Source: Pomphorhynchus laevis (taxonomy: Eukaryota; Acanthocephala; Palaeacanthocephala; Echinorhynchida; Pomphorhynchidae). Taken from it: DNA of 64,000 nt. This document shows positions 9,666 to 21,349 of the stretch, piece after piece. Made by a program: the position numbers and the translations under genes. Each line of letters begins with the position of its first letter. Position 1 is the stretch's first letter. The notes under the pieces were generated by a model that ran no database searches, was not told the DNA's origin, and was given only the letters and a program-made list of their open reading frames with translations. The stretch spans positions 62,001 to 126,000 of the forward strand of contig WNNJ02002393.1 in the NCBI GenBank assembly GCA_012934845.2, given 5' to 3'.

Positions 9666-11659
9666 TTTAAAAATAATAATCTTCTTCTTTTTCTTTAGCG
9701 TCTTTCCCGTGTAGGTACGGGGTCCGCTGCTTTTGAAAGTTGCCTCCACTTGTTCTATTTATGGCGTCTTTGGTTTCTAGTCCAACACTTATCAAATTAT
9801 GACGTCTGACGTCCATCCATCGCAATTTCGGCCTTGCTATCGGACGCTTTCCATCCACTGTCACGGCGACGAACCTATTTGATGGTTGGTGTTCGCTTGC
9901 GCGGATAACGTGGCCGTACCATTGTAGTCGTTTTTCGCGAAGTTTCTCTATTATTGGCACTACGCCAAAACGATCCCTGATTTCTTCGTTCCGGACATGA
10001 TCTTTTAAAGTTTTTCCTGCTGTCCATCGGATCAGCTTTGTCTTCATTGCGGCAACTTTGTGTTCCTCATATTTTGATATCGCCCAGCATTCAGAGCCAT
10101 AAAGGACCACCGGTCGTATTAAAGTTTTGTAAATTTTCGACTTAAGTCGGTCTTTTATCTTTGGATCGCAGAGAATACCTGTAGCTGACCGCCATTTCAT
10201 CCATGCTGCATTTATTCGAGAAGAGACCTCTGCGCGTAGGATACCATCTGCCGCTATGGTGGAGCCAAGGTATTTAAACGCAGTTGTTCGGTGCAGTGTG
10301 TGTTTTCCAAACTGTAGCGGCTGATCATCATTCATATTTGTGGTCAAGTATTCCGTTTTACGCGCGTTCAGGCGTAGACCAAACTGCTTGAGTCGATTTC
10401 CCCAGCTGTTTATTTGTTGTTGGAGGTCATCTTTATCTACGGACGCAAGCATGACGTCATCTGCATATAGAATCGTCCACGGAAACTGTCTGTTTAGATT
10501 GTTGGATATGGCATCCATAACGAGGATGAATAGCAACGGGGACAGCGCAGACCCTTGATGAACTCCAACGGTGATAAGAAAATCATCTGTATATCCCACG
10601 GTCGTACATACCCGACTTGTTGATCCTTTTTATATTAGCTTGACCCATTCAACAATCTCTTCAGGGACTAAGTGGAATCTCAAAGCGTAGCAAATAACTT
10701 CATGCGGGACCCGATCGAACGCCTTTTCAAGATCAAGGAACGCACAGTATATATCTTTCTGTTTTTCGTGATGTTTTTCAAGAAGACGGTGAAGGGCATA
10801 GATAGCATCGATGGCGCCACAGTTCTTGACAAGACCAAATTGATTTGAGGATATCTTGACTATGCTTCTTATCCTATCGTTTATCACATGTTCCAAAATC
10901 TTGAGGGTGTGTGAAATGAGACGAATCGGGAGGTAATTTGAACAGTCGGCCGGATTTCCCTTCTGTTTCCATATAGGTACGGTTGTGCTCCGTCTCCAAT
11001 CAAGAGGTAACTCCTTTTCCTGAATTATTTTGTTGAAAAACTGCATCAACCACCTTGTTAAATCCCGTACACTTGATTTCCAGAATTCTGAAGCTACATC
11101 ATCAGGCCCCGTAGCTTTTGCACTTTTTATTTTATGTAGTGCAATTTCAACCTCGATAGCTGTTATGGGCAAGACTGGGCCTTCGATCGGCGGAAGATGT
11201 GGTATAGGTGGGTGTTTAAATTCCTGGGTGGATATCTCTTTGAAGTAAGTTAGCCATCGCTCTAATACCTGCGTCCTACGAGTAAGCAAGACACCGCTTT
11301 GATCGTTTATTCCATGAAACGTTTCAGTATCCTGCGTTTTTTGGTATCTTGGTCGGGCGATTCTATAAATTGCACGCTCTCCTTCACGTGTATCGAGTTT
11401 CGCGTACAAATCATCAAACTTCTTTGCTTTAGTTTGAGCTATTACTTTTTTTGCTTTCTTTTTAGCTCCTTTGTATTTTTCCCAGACTTCGGAACATTTG
11501 CTAGCGAGCCAGACGTGGTAACTGCGTTTCTTTTGTCGAACACTTTCTTTTACTTCCTCGGTCCATAGCCATGAACTTTTATCGAGTCGTCGTGTTCCAG
11601 GTTTTGTAGCATTGAGACAACATTTCATAAAGTTGATGCAACGGTTTAAAAATAATAAT
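9666..11659 (-). mobile_element. RTE-clade LINE, 5'-truncated, with 15-bp target duplication
   Basis: TTTAAAAATAATAAT occurs exactly at 9666-9680 and 11645-11659, flanking the copy. Only the RT and C-terminal region are present; the APE nuclease end is missing. Perfect flanking duplications and a nearly open RT argue for a fairly recent insertion. It lies between the ubiquilin-like pseudogene and the 3' end of a B-lineage LINE. Confidence 0.85.
9681..11628 (-). pseudogene. RTE-type reverse transcriptase
   Basis: One frame runs through the whole segment except for a single TAA at 10630-10632, which replaces what is probably a tyrosine codon in EWVKLI-(Y)-KGSTS. Motifs visible: SAKATGPDDVASEFWK ahead of the fingers, motif A CAFLDLEKAFDRVPHEV, motif B VGVHQGSALSPLLF, motif C ILYADDVML, then FKYLGSTI and the RTE-typical ending with LREKRLQWYGHVIRA and GKRPIARPKLRWMD. 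The HQGSALSP form of motif B is typical of RTE. The DNA is noticeably GC-richer than its surroundings. Confidence 0.88.
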
Positions 11660-11699
11660 AGTTCTTTTTATAAAAATAAATAAATAAAACATTAATAAA

Positions 11700-13170
11700 A
11701 CATTTTTAAGGTTACCCGCAAATGGGCCCTAATTTTGTCAGAAAATATGTATCATTTTTCTTTTTTTTACATTTGCCGCAGTCACTCTGGTAAGTCCCTT
11801 TCTCTCGAACAGGCGAAATCCGCTGATATTGTATGCGTGGACATCGCAGCGCCGCAGAACAAATTTTTGCAAGGGACATACTGATATATGTCCTGATCGA
11901 AGCGATCGTCTCATCAGTTTTTTGCCGTTCAGCAATTTTTAGAGCCAATAATTTGATACATGCTCTTGCACTTTTGCCAGAACCGCCAGTAGTCGCCCAA
12001 ATAAGGGGGCAAAATGAGCTGTGCTCTAGTGTATGTATCCTCTCTTCATACTTGGCACATTTTCTATTCTCGTGAAATGTGAAAGTATCATCTGTCGACT
12101 TTTCGCAGTAGGATGGAGCATGATTGTTGAAAACGACTACATCAAAAAATGTACGCTCCATATTCCCACCGAAGAGTCCATTGCTCACTATATCAGCTCG
12201 AGCATCATCTTGTCTGGTTGTTGTGCTACTATCAAACATAACGTTTTCTGGAACTGGAGTCAGAGTAGGTTCTGCATACACATTCCAACAGACTGTGTTC
12301 AACGTATTAACCAAAAAATCGTGAAGTTCATTATGACGAATGAAATTGAATGCACCTCTTTTGCACGATAGAGCGTGTGTCGTTGTTAAACTCTGACCGC
12401 GTTGACACTTTTCCGGCAAATTTATGGGAGTTAAACCGTATCGAACAGATAGAGCATCTCGAAACTCTTGCGTTGACAACTTGCATTCCGAAGAAACCAA
12501 AGCATCTCTTGTTAACCAGTTAGAAGCACCTTTCAGAGATGCATATTCCACGGATTTTCGCACTATAGGCTTGATCACTGGCTTGAGACGTTCAGCACGA
12601 CTACGATTTTCTTCTTTGTGCTCTTTTCGAATTGCAGACAATAACTGTGTTACTGAGAAATCGATATCTAAAGCAGGTTTTTCATAAATGGATGATAACA
12701 CCCGTGCAGCCTTGTACTGTCGGATCGATTCCCTTTCAATATTTCGTATTCCAAGTCCTCCAATATTGGTCGGCAACGAACATACATCTCTCAAAGCAAC
12801 ATCAATGTCATCGTCAAAAATGACATTCATGAATTTTGTTTCAATAGCATTTTTTAGATTATCCAACCATTCAATATCGCAATAAACATCACTTAATAGC
12901 TGAGTTCACTTTGACTGAACTGCAAGAGAATATGCTATAAATGCGGAATATGCATCGGTATTAGCGGCATTAGCGACATCCTCGACTAGATCTGATATTG
13001 ATGAAAACTGCTCGCAGCAATATTCTTTTACAAACTTTGGTATGCTAATTGGTGCACCAAGTACCTTTAATCCATCGTCAATAATATTTATGCCATGCAC
13101 CCCAAAGATATATTGAGTGCGGATCCTGTTTTGTGGATGAATGAGCAACTTCGATAATAATAACAATAAT
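11700..13170 (-). mobile_element. RLE-group LINE (lineage B), 3' part
   Basis: Two same-lineage pieces begin in the RT thumb (KVLGAPISIPKF) and, after one stop, continue through GGLGIRNIER. The nuclease follows: THALSCKRGAF, FIRHNELHD, then ARADIVSNGLFGG and FFDVVVFNNHAPSY, a CCHC-like plus PD-(D/E)XK-like arrangement. It ends LGPICG. The 3' end carries GGCCCATTTGCGGG, also found at the 3' end of the larger B copy near 48310. The RT core is missing. The left-over arm of an inverted repeat adjoins it. Confidence 0.75.
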
Positions 13171-13312
13171 AAATGTTGAAAACACGAAATTTGTGAAACA
13201 TTTATTGTAATTTTATTGATGATAGCATGAGCTATCGAAATATAGAATTTTTATCAAATAAAGGATAATTTCTGCTTCTTTGTTTCTGTAATAACTTTAT
13301 ATTTGAAATGGA
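13170..13312 (-). repeat. Right arm of 135-bp inverted repeat pair
   Basis: It is inverted relative to the copy at 7817-7953 and shares GGATAATTTCTGCTTCTTTGT and GCTATCGAAATATAGAATTT, split by small indels. Beyond it the sequence becomes AT-rich and includes, inverted, a second match (about 13455-13520) to the tail at 5626-5690. This suggests a larger inverted duplication with internal loss. Confidence 0.7.
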
Positions 13313-14500
13313 AGAATATTATGGTTTTAGTATTTATTATTAATATTGAAATCTATTTAATAAATATTTGCTCATTAATATTGAAAAACTTTATTATTAA
13401 TATATTGCTAATAATATGCTAATAATATGCAATATTAATAATATTGCTAAGTATATGGAATTATAAAATAAACAAAACATAATAATGCTAAATCAAAATT
13501 TAATAATTAGATAATAAATAAATACCTATTAAATAAAAGCTATTAAATAAAAAATAATTGATAATTTAAAATTAAAATATTAACAATTTTTATTACTTAA
13601 TTATAGAATAGATTTTAATAGTTATTTTCAATTTTTCAAATAAGGATTAAAAATATGCAGTGTATGATTATAAAAAGTTATAGACAACCCATAACATGAG
13701 TAAAATAATCCTTTAGTAATTGTATTTTAATTTGATAAATTATAGTGAATAATAAATTTGTTATACAAAATTTTATACAAAATAATACAAAATTTATATT
13801 TAATTAATATTAATATTAATTTATATAAATACAAAATTTATACTGAAAATATAAATTGCTTTAAGTTATTGCAGTTTTATCTCGAAATCGATTTTAAAAA
13901 TTAAAAATAATCCGTTTAAAATTTTGTGCCATTATATAATTATGTAACAAAAGAGAAAACGAATTTTATTTAGCCCAAAATAAATTTTTATAAGTCACAG
14001 AGATGAATGTTTATAATTAAAATTTTATTTATTCGATTTTAAATTATCGAAGTAAACATTGTGAATTATACAATACACTATATTTTACATATGACATATC
14101 GTAATATCAAATATAACTATATGTAATAGTAATGCATATACTCGTACTATATGTATTATATGTAACAATTATATGTATTAGTATATAACGATCATCATGT
14201 TATAGCTGAATAAAAAATACCTGAATTATAAACTTTAATTAAAACATCAAATATATTAATTAAAAGTAAATAAATTAAAATTCATTAATTAAAAATAAAT
14301 TAATACAGCAAGATTTATAATAATACTACAATAATTTTATGATTACAAGTACATATGTACATATAAACATACCTGTTACGTTTCCTTTGTATGCTTGGAT
14401 GGCATTTTGCGCGATTACTAAGGCTTTCAAGAAGTGTCTAAGTATTCAAAAATAAGAGAAGGATATAAATACTGCAATGGGAGAGAATGATTCATATACA
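13313..14500. other. AT-rich non-coding DNA
   Basis: There are long A/T runs and ATTAAT-type simple sequence. Apart from the short inverted match to the Penelope-like tail, I see no coding or RNA feature. Confidence 0.6.
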
Positions 14501-14539
14501 TATATTAAAAGAAATGCTTTATAATACATTCGTAATAAT

Positions 14540-14945
14540 GTTCTTGTGCAATTACTTCATTTACAGCTCAACAGACCAACTACTAATCGCACTTAAAGAT
14601 GTAAAGACAAAACTGAACGAAAATGTAGTATCATTTGACGAAACAAGCTTATTCACCATTGTGCCCGCATTAGATACGATTGGAACAATTATGCAAAACT
14701 ATATAACCAGCCAACAATGCCAGAAACTGAAATTAACAAAATTATAACGACCAAACTATTAAAAATGTGTATACGGAAACACCGTTAGTCTTTAATAATC
14801 AAAAGTTTACGCAAAATAATAGTTTATCGATAACCTTGGCGCAAGGTTTATTGTTTGCAGACTTCTACATGAATAACATTAAAAACAAATTACTAAAAGA
14901 CAAAAATCTAACATTTAGTATTTTATACTATATATAAATAAAAAT
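14540..14945 (+). pseudogene. Degenerate Penelope-type RT fragment (second lineage)
   Basis: One frame reads DVKTKLNENVVSFDETSLFT, which matches the canonical Penelope motif A context (VSFDVTSLFTNVP). Farther on, in another frame, FNNQKFTQNNSLS and LAQGLLFADFYMNN resemble the decayed motif B region (YKQ...GLPMGSPLSP..ADFYM). It differs clearly from the Naiad-type copies, whose motif A is DFSTLYTNL. It is short, broken by several stops, and lacks motif C. Confidence 0.5.
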
Positions 14946-15107
14946 AAATAAAATTATTTATTATATGGAGGAACCGTATAAACGGCTTCCATTTAAACCG
15001 TAATCGCCCTCCCTTTGAGCACAGAAAAATATACACCTTTATTATCGGTATGTATTTAACTTATAAAGTATATGATAAAGTAAAAGATATGTATATGTAA
15101 TATGCAT

Positions 15108-15245
15108 ATCTTTTATTAAAAAAGATAAGTATATTTATGAACAATTAGAAATAGTAAAACAACTTTTAAGAGATAATAAACTAAAAGATCTTTATGTAAA
15201 TATAAGAAGTTTTTCTAAAAATATTATTTGTTCAATAAATCAAAC
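15108..15245 (+). mobile_element. Penelope-like internal fragment
   Basis: It matches the intact element around its 3235-3370 segment, including GAACAATTAGAAATA and AAAGATCTTTATGTAAATAT. It ends abruptly in CAATAAATCAAA, where a B-lineage LINE fragment begins. Confidence 0.85.
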
Positions 15246-15249
15246 AGAA

Positions 15250-16330
15250 AGCTGGTGCATTGGAAGAGTGCTAACAATATCTGAATGCGACTGCGTCCTG
15301 GAATTGACTTTTACTCAAGTGATTTTTAGGTATTCTGACGGTCGCGTAGATAACCAGGTGGATGCTTCCTTTACCGACGCAATAGTTTAACACTTGTTAC
15401 TGCCCTCATCGCTGCAACACGTTATTTCATTTTTCAGGCTTTCGTCGGATTTTGTTCTCGCTAGCTTAATTTCGCGCGAAATTCGAGTCTGAATAAAAGT
15501 TCGTCACCCACAAGACCATCCAATAGCGGTCGGGACATCGAGTGGGACCATCCGTATTTCGCTTCTGCCCTACTGGACGGTGATCGATTGCCAATACTTC
15601 CCATTCCTACTGGCAAATATAACATTGCCTTAACATGGCAGTCGATGGAAACACCAGTTAACGCTGGAATTAACTTTGAATTCAAGAATTGAGATAGGCG
15701 ATCATAATTTCCCCCGGTCGAACTACACGTGCGTCTGACCAAAGACCACTTGAATTGAAAAGCTTGCGTCAGAGAAACAAAAGGCATGTGGGGATCCTCA
15801 TTGTCCACTTTGATTAGATTGCTGAGCACATTGTGTCACTTGTCAACCTTCTCACTTATGAAGGAGTCAATGGAAGCTTTATCACCAATCGCCGAATCAA
15901 GAATTTCAGTACCACCTGTTGCAACCTGGATGTTTGATTCGGCAAATATTGCAATAGCGTTGGATTTTTCGTGGGCGTACAACAGTAGTTTGCATTTCTG
16001 TATATTGGGATGAAATCCATAGTCCGATCCAATTTTGCGGACGGTGACCCAGATTAACTTGAGGTCTTGTGATGAGCCAACATGAGCAAACCATCGATGA
16101 GTGACATTCGGAAAAATCCCTTTCAATCTTCGTATAAGTGGAATTGAAGATACAGCATAGGCGATCATGGATAGGAAGTCACCCTGCGTGAAGCCCTCCT
16201 TTGATAGAAGAACTTCTTGATCAATTGATAATGTCGCTGGATCGTTGTAGATGTTATTTATTACAGTTGATAGTGAAGGGCACACAAACTTCACGTTTGT
16301 AAGGTTAAATAACGATTTGCACAATTGAAA
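15250..16330 (-). pseudogene. RLE-group LINE (lineage B) RT fragment
   Basis: The pieces read LTNVKFVCPSLSTV, motif B KEGFTQGDFLSM, and a decayed motif C RWFAHVG where related copies have RWYADDA. Then come DYGFHPNIQKCKLLLYAH, FQFKWSLVRRTC and a thumb region (LYLPVGMGSIGN). The catalytic aspartates are lost, so this is a dead copy. It is flanked by Penelope-like fragments on both sides. Confidence 0.75.
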
Positions 16331-16334
16331 GGAC

Positions 16335-16373
16335 GTTCTTCAGCTAGACCTTTATGGCGTCCAGCTGAAGAAC
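16335..16373. repeat. Perfect 11-bp palindrome, 17-nt loop
   Basis: GTTCTTCAGCT and AGCTGAAGAAC flank AGACC...GTCC. It lies at the upstream end of the RLE-group fragment, next to a junction with Penelope-like sequence. Confidence 0.8.
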
Positions 16374-16436
16374 TGCCAAATTAGGATTTTCGTTAAATAG
16401 ATGACCAACCGAATAAATAGCGACTTCAACCGAATG

Positions 16437-17075
16437 TAGGCATTGTTCTATAATGGATAAGAAGGGTATAAAGTTTGACTTAGATAATAAAACTACACCT
16501 ACATTTTATTGGAATCCCATAAAAGGTGTCAATGTGAAGTAATAGAGGCCCAATTATAGCTGACTTATTTTTAAGCTTTATAGAATATGAATTTGTTCAT
16601 AACTGTTTAAAAAATAGATCTAAACTATATAAATATATGAAATATATGTTTCGATACATTGATGATATATGTGTATTTAATTCTAATAATTTTTATTCAA
16701 TTAGTGAACAAATTTATCCAGAAAGCCTTATTCTTAACAAAACAAATATTGATGATAAAGAAGGTGTATATCTATATATGAACATTAAATTAACATTAAC
16801 TAAAACTACTATTAATTTATATCATAAAGATGATATTTAAATTTACAAGAAACATATTTTTTGCATGAGCATTCATGCATACCATATAATATAAAATATA
16901 ATACATTAAATAAAGGAATTTTAAGAATTGCAACAATTTGTAATGATATTGGCTTTCTTCAAAATCATTTAAATAATTTAATAGATGCATATTTTAAACT
17001 AGGTTACTATAAAAATACCATCAAACAGAAAATAGTAAAATATACAATCAACACAAAAATATAAAAAAATTGAAC
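16437..17075 (+). mobile_element. Penelope-like 3' portion with internal deletion
   Basis: It starts near the intact element's codon 520 region (GTTCTATAATGGATAA), jumps across the motif A region, and resumes at the motif B remnant (CCAATTATAGCTGAC). Motif C FRYIDDICVF is intact, and NKTNIDDKEGVY follows. The C-terminus continues in a second frame. The copy is dead because of the deletion and at least two frame changes. Confidence 0.85.
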
Positions 17076-17079
17076 GTGT

Positions 17080-18513
17080 ACCAGCGGCACATGATAACGG
17101 CACTCTAACCAGTTTTGTCAAAATGGCTGCCTCACATTATTCCTCGGAGGTAGGATGGGAGGTCTACAATAGCAGTATCCAATGCACTCACATCTCGATC
17201 ACCAAGAAAGCGAAAATGTAATCGTTACGACAATGAAGAATTATGCAGAAAAATCTACGAAAAGGTGGAACTGGGGGACGCTCGCGGCGCAATTCGTTTG
17301 TCAGTGAGCTAACACAGCCTTGCAAATTACAGTACCGACACGCCATGCGACTTGCAAAAATTACACCCTCCTCGTAAAATTCATGATTGCGGCAGACTGG
17401 AAGACCTACGCGATAACTCAGCTTATTGTGCAGCAACTCGCATAGATGAGATCAAACGCACAATCAGTTCCTTCGCCAATAGTGCGGCTGGTGGACCTGA
17501 CGGTTAGAGCCCATTGCACCTGAAGGACATTACGGGTTCCAGTTCCACGGCAGCAGGTCAAGTGTTGCTACGAGAAATTAGGAACTTCTCGACAATAGTG
17601 ATGTCCGGGGCAGTTCCGGAAGAGATTAGCACTATCTTCTTTGAGGCTAAGTTATTTGTCCTCAAAAAGCCTGATGTTGGACTTCGTCCGATGGCGATCG
17701 GTAATGTACATCGTCGTATAGTAGCCAAAGTGGCATACTACCAAATCACACACAAGGTCACCCACCTTCTTTCACCGAAACAGGTCGGTGTCCGGTACGA
17801 CTTGTGGAGCAGAAGACGCGGTACACGCTTGTCGTACGCAAATCAGATTAATGGCACACAAGACGGGGATATTGAAATTGGATTTTCGGAATGCATTTAA
17901 TTGCGTGAGCCGATCGGCAGTAATTCGAGCAGTCGACTGCTACTGCAGCACATCTTGGTTTTTCAACGGAACCGACGTCCTACTCTCTCAAAGCGGCGTA
18001 CAACAGAACGATGCACTCGGCCTTCTGCACTTTTCACTTACGGTGCACCATTTGGTGGACTCTCTAACAAGTTCGGTCATTATTTGGTATCTGGATAACG
18101 CTACTTTGTCAGGAGATAGCGAAACACTCTACAACGATATTATCAAAATTCTTAATCTAGGAAAGGAAATAGGCCTCGAACTTAATCCGTCCGAATGTGC
18201 AGTCGTATAGTACAGTTCAACCTTATCGAATGCGATCGCGCATCTGTTGCTGGGTGTCAAAACGGTTGAACCTGGTTCAGTAAAGCTTTTGGGTTCAACG
18301 ATCGGAGACGATACGAGCACCGATGCAGCCATCGCCGACGCTACAACCGAACTAGACGAAATGACTTCACGCCTTATGTGCCTGACTAGAAATGACGCGT
18401 TATACCTGCTTAGACATTGTGTTAGCATCCCAAAAATCGGATATCTCTTTCGTTCCACATCATCCTTTAAGCGAACATCGATTAACAATTACGACAAAAT
18501 TTTTCGATCATAA
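17080..18513 (+). pseudogene. RLE-group LINE (lineage H), second copy, RT region
   Basis: Ordered pieces include a LGDARGAIRL-like pre-RT block, SAAGGPDG then a stop then SPLHLKDITG, KPDVGLRPMAIGNVHRR, motif A LKLDFRNAFNCVSR, and motif B SGVQQNDALGLLHFSL with an altered GDP. Motif C is WYLDNAT, where the second aspartate is replaced. The thumb follows with VKLLGSTIGDDTSTD. Several frameshifts are present. The 3' half from 17942 is repeated inverted at 24113-24689. Confidence 0.75.
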
Positions 18514-19455
18514 TTCTTAGATTATATAAAATCTTAAATTATTATTTATTATTTATTTTTCTAAATTATCATTATTTTTAATTTGAAATATACTTTTATA
18601 AATAAAATATTTTACAGAAAATATTATTTAATAACATATTTTAGTGTTTAATACTTAACTCAGTTAGCTGATCTTTTTAGTCACATTTCTATAAAACAGC
18701 CATTTTTTAATATCACACGATTTATAGCCTTATCTGTTACATAAAATATCTAAAATTATTATCGTTATTATTTGTGTTTTAATTCTCGTTGAGTAGATAT
18801 AACGAACCTATTTAGAAAATTATGATAATGAACCTAAGAATAGTTTGAACCTAAGATAGTCACTTAGGTTCATCTTAAAAAAATGAAAACAGGTTATATC
18901 TACTCAACGAGAATTAAAACACAAATAATAACGATAATAATTTTAGATATTTTAACTTCATATGCAGACATCGTGTCTTAGCACCAGATAAGATTGCTTC
19001 TGTTCTCTATAATTTAATAATAAATATTAAATTATCTTTGCTAAAATTATTGTATGATTTGTGAGAGTATACGTCACTCTAAGAATAGTTTGTTTCCTAC
19101 GAAATTGTTCTACTATTCATGTCATTGATTTCGTACTCGACAAGATTATTCATTCTTCCGAAAATTGGATTCCCTACTTTCAAATAGGATTCCCTATTAT
19201 AAAGAAACAATGTATAATGAATTCCTATTAAGAAATTATTAAGAAAAACTTATTAAGAAAACTTATTAACAAAGCTTAATAAAATAATGAACCTATTTAG
19301 AAAATTTATTAAAAATTTATTTAAAATCTAAGTATTATGAGCAAATGTGATGAATTGTTTCTATTTATATGATGGAGAAGTATAAATCAACAAAATATTA
19401 TTTAAAATAAATTTAAACTATCAAGTGAAAAAATTATAGATGGATAATAAACAAT
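17942..19455 (+). repeat. Arm 1 of large inverted repeat
   Basis: This arm is matched in reverse by 23097-24689. It contains the 3' half of an H-lineage RT, an AT-rich tail with ACTCAGTTAGCTGAT (18658-18672), a 62-bp palindrome, a block with TTCGTACTCGACAAGATT, and a Penelope-like tail. Identity is high over most of the length, but the two arms differ in their middle parts, with unique filler in each. Confidence 0.85.
18742..18954. repeat. 62-bp perfect palindrome with 89-bp spacer
   Basis: The arms at 18742-18803 and 18893-18954 appear as exact reverse complements, beginning TAAAATATCTAAAATT and ending CGAGAATTAAAACAC-side sequence. A smaller 10-bp hairpin (TGAACCTAAG, 18846-18872) sits in the spacer. 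The other arm of the large inverted repeat carries only one copy, at about 23824-23886. Confidence 0.85.
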
Positions 19456-19807
19456 ATGCTTTGTGAGGGGTCGAAACCTGATTGCATAGCAGCTCATCAT
19501 GATGACCTCAAATCCTTATTCTGATATATCGTCTCTTATTTATTAGTCAATTCATAAAAATCGACTTTTATTTTAAATTTCAATTTCAAATTTTAACTTT
19601 AAATAAATATAAATTCTATAAAATCTTATATTTATTTATTATTTATCTTTATTTTTATTTATATTATAAAATAAGTGGACTCAGTTATCATATCCGATTC
19701 ATCTACCTTTTAAAATTCTGTGATTTAGTCAATTGTAGTATACTTTTAGAGAAACTTCATATGCAGACATCGTGTCTTAGCACCAGATAAGATTGTTTCT
19801 GTTCTCT
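18955..19807. repeat. 54-bp direct repeat (18955-19008, 19754-19807)
   Basis: ACTTCATATGCAGACATCG and the bases up to TGTTCTCT recur 0.8 kb apart with one visible substitution. The repeat matches no element I recognise. The second copy leads into GC-richer unique sequence (CGCGCACAACCTTGCC). Confidence 0.85.
19460..19700 (+). repeat. Penelope-like terminal repeat fragment
   Basis: It starts inside the folded core (GGGGTCGAAACCTGATTGCATAGCAG with mutations) and keeps TGATGACCTC, TTATTCTGATAT, the TTATTAGTCAATT hairpin and the AT-rich tail ending near GGACTCAGTTA. The 5' half of the hammerhead-like fold is missing. Confidence 0.75.
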
Positions 19808-20300
19808 TCGCGCACAACCTTGCCATTCTTACCACGTGTTTCTCTTCAGCGAAATGTAGTCTTCTCGCCGATTTCTGTCGTTCAAACGAGTTTTAAATAA
19901 ATATTGAAAAATCCAAAGCTGTTTAATCGAATAAAACAGCTTTGGATTTATTTTTTTGTAACATATTTATTTCGAACTAATATTTATTTCGAACTATTAA
20001 GAGGTCGAACGACCTCTTAAATTTCTCAATATCAATTGAAGAACTTTATTATTTGGGTCGATTTTTACTCGAACTCACTTTGCATTTTCGACTAATGCAC
20101 ACTCTCAATAATTTCAAGACTTATAATTGTATAATGACAGGCGAACTATCAATCCTTTGTTATTTTCCTGCTTTTTAGCTTATATCTCTTAATGTATTCT
20201 CCCAATCGCCACTTACATTGTTTGTTTTCTACGCAAACTTGATTTTTCCTAGCAATTATTGCTAGTGTTTATCTCCAGCAAATCTAATCTCTACACGAAA
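19700..20300. other. Unassigned DNA with three snap-back palindromes
   Basis: AAATCCAAAGCTGTTT pairs with its exact complement (19909-19924 with 19934-19949). TTAAGAGGTCG pairs with CGACCTCTTAA around 20000-20023 with a 2-nt loop. Just beyond, ATGTTTTAGAATTC pairs with GAATTCTAAAACAT (20301-20314 with 20321-20334). No coding feature is recognisable. Confidence 0.65.
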
Positions 20301-20329
20301 ATGTTTTAGAATTCTAAATTGAATTCTAA

Positions 20330-20835
20330 AACATGTGGGTGACACAAACTTGAAGCAGTTTTTATCAGGTACAACATTCTGCTGGCAGACGCGCATTTAC
20401 GTTCAGTGTCAATTCTAGACTTCAAGGAAGAATTGGTTATGATACTAAGGTCTCGTACATGAGAAACACAATTAATTATTTGAGATCCTATAGTATATCG
20501 GGCAGGTACAAAACTATACCCGAAATAAAGGTGAACACACTTAGAGACGTTCAATAGTATTTTTGTATGCCTACTCCAAATTTCTATCCTATTAATACCA
20601 CTTTGCAGAAACTCTACATCCTTTGGAGAATTAATTGTGCTTCACACTTTCAAGTCATCTGCGAAAGCAAGATATTGGCATTGCAGTTTACTCAGCAGAG
20701 AGTTGATGAAAATGTTAAAAAGTAATGGACCAACCAAAGTCCCATGAAGAACCCCTGAAGTCACACTACGCGGAGAAGAAAAACAATCGCCAACCCGTAC
20801 TATAAAGCTCCTAGGTGACAGAGTATAATACAAAG
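20330..20835 (-). pseudogene. CR1-like (lineage D) RT fragment
   Basis: One piece reads SFIVRVGDCFSSPRSVTSG, then GVLHGTLVGPLLFNIFIN (motif B with PQG changed) and LAFADDLKV (motif C). After a stop, LNVSKCVHLYFGYS and YTIGSQIINCVSHVRDLSII follow. This corresponds to SGLPQGSVLGPLLFNIFIN and LAFADDVKVW of the D element near 57.6 kb. It is truncated on both sides. Confidence 0.75.
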
Positions 20836-21340
20836 TATATTACATATTATTCATCCATTATCTCTTAAGAATTTAAAATTATTTTTAATAATATTGTGTT
20901 GATTTATATATTTTACTATTTTCTATTTGATGATATCTTTATAGTAACCTAGTTTAAAATATGTATCTATTAAGGTATTTAAATGATTTTGAAGAAAACC
21001 AATATCGTTTAAAGTCAAATAATTCAAATATGAATTATTTGACTTTGATTTTTGTAAGGTCATGTAAGCGTGCGACGACACGCATTTGTCAGGTAAAAAT
21101 AAATTTATATTTAAAAATAAATTTAAATTATTTAAATGATTTTGAAAAAAGCCAATATCATTACATATTGTTGCAATTCTTAAAATTTCATTATTTAATG
21201 TATTATATTTTATATTATATGGTATGCATGAATGCTCATGCAAAAATATGTTTCTTGTAAATTTAAATATGTCATCTTTACGATATAAATTAAAAGTAAT
21301 TTTAATTGATCATATAAAGATATACACCTTCTTTATCATC
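20836..21340 (-). mobile_element. Penelope-like 3' fragment with embedded LINE tail
   Basis: The C-terminal codons (FLHEHSCIPYNIKYNTLN) and the last helix are recognisable. Between them is an insert holding a perfect 16-bp palindrome (21011-21026 with 21031-21046) and the E-type tail GGTCATGTAAGCGTGCG. The Penelope-like segment AAATGATTTTGAA is duplicated on both sides of the insert. Confidence 0.8.
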
Positions 21341-21349
21341 AATATTGGT

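Noticed and set aside
7817-13312. DNA transposon or other element with terminal inverted repeats
   Set aside because: No transposase, polymerase or other matching gene inside, no target duplication, and contents are unrelated elements.
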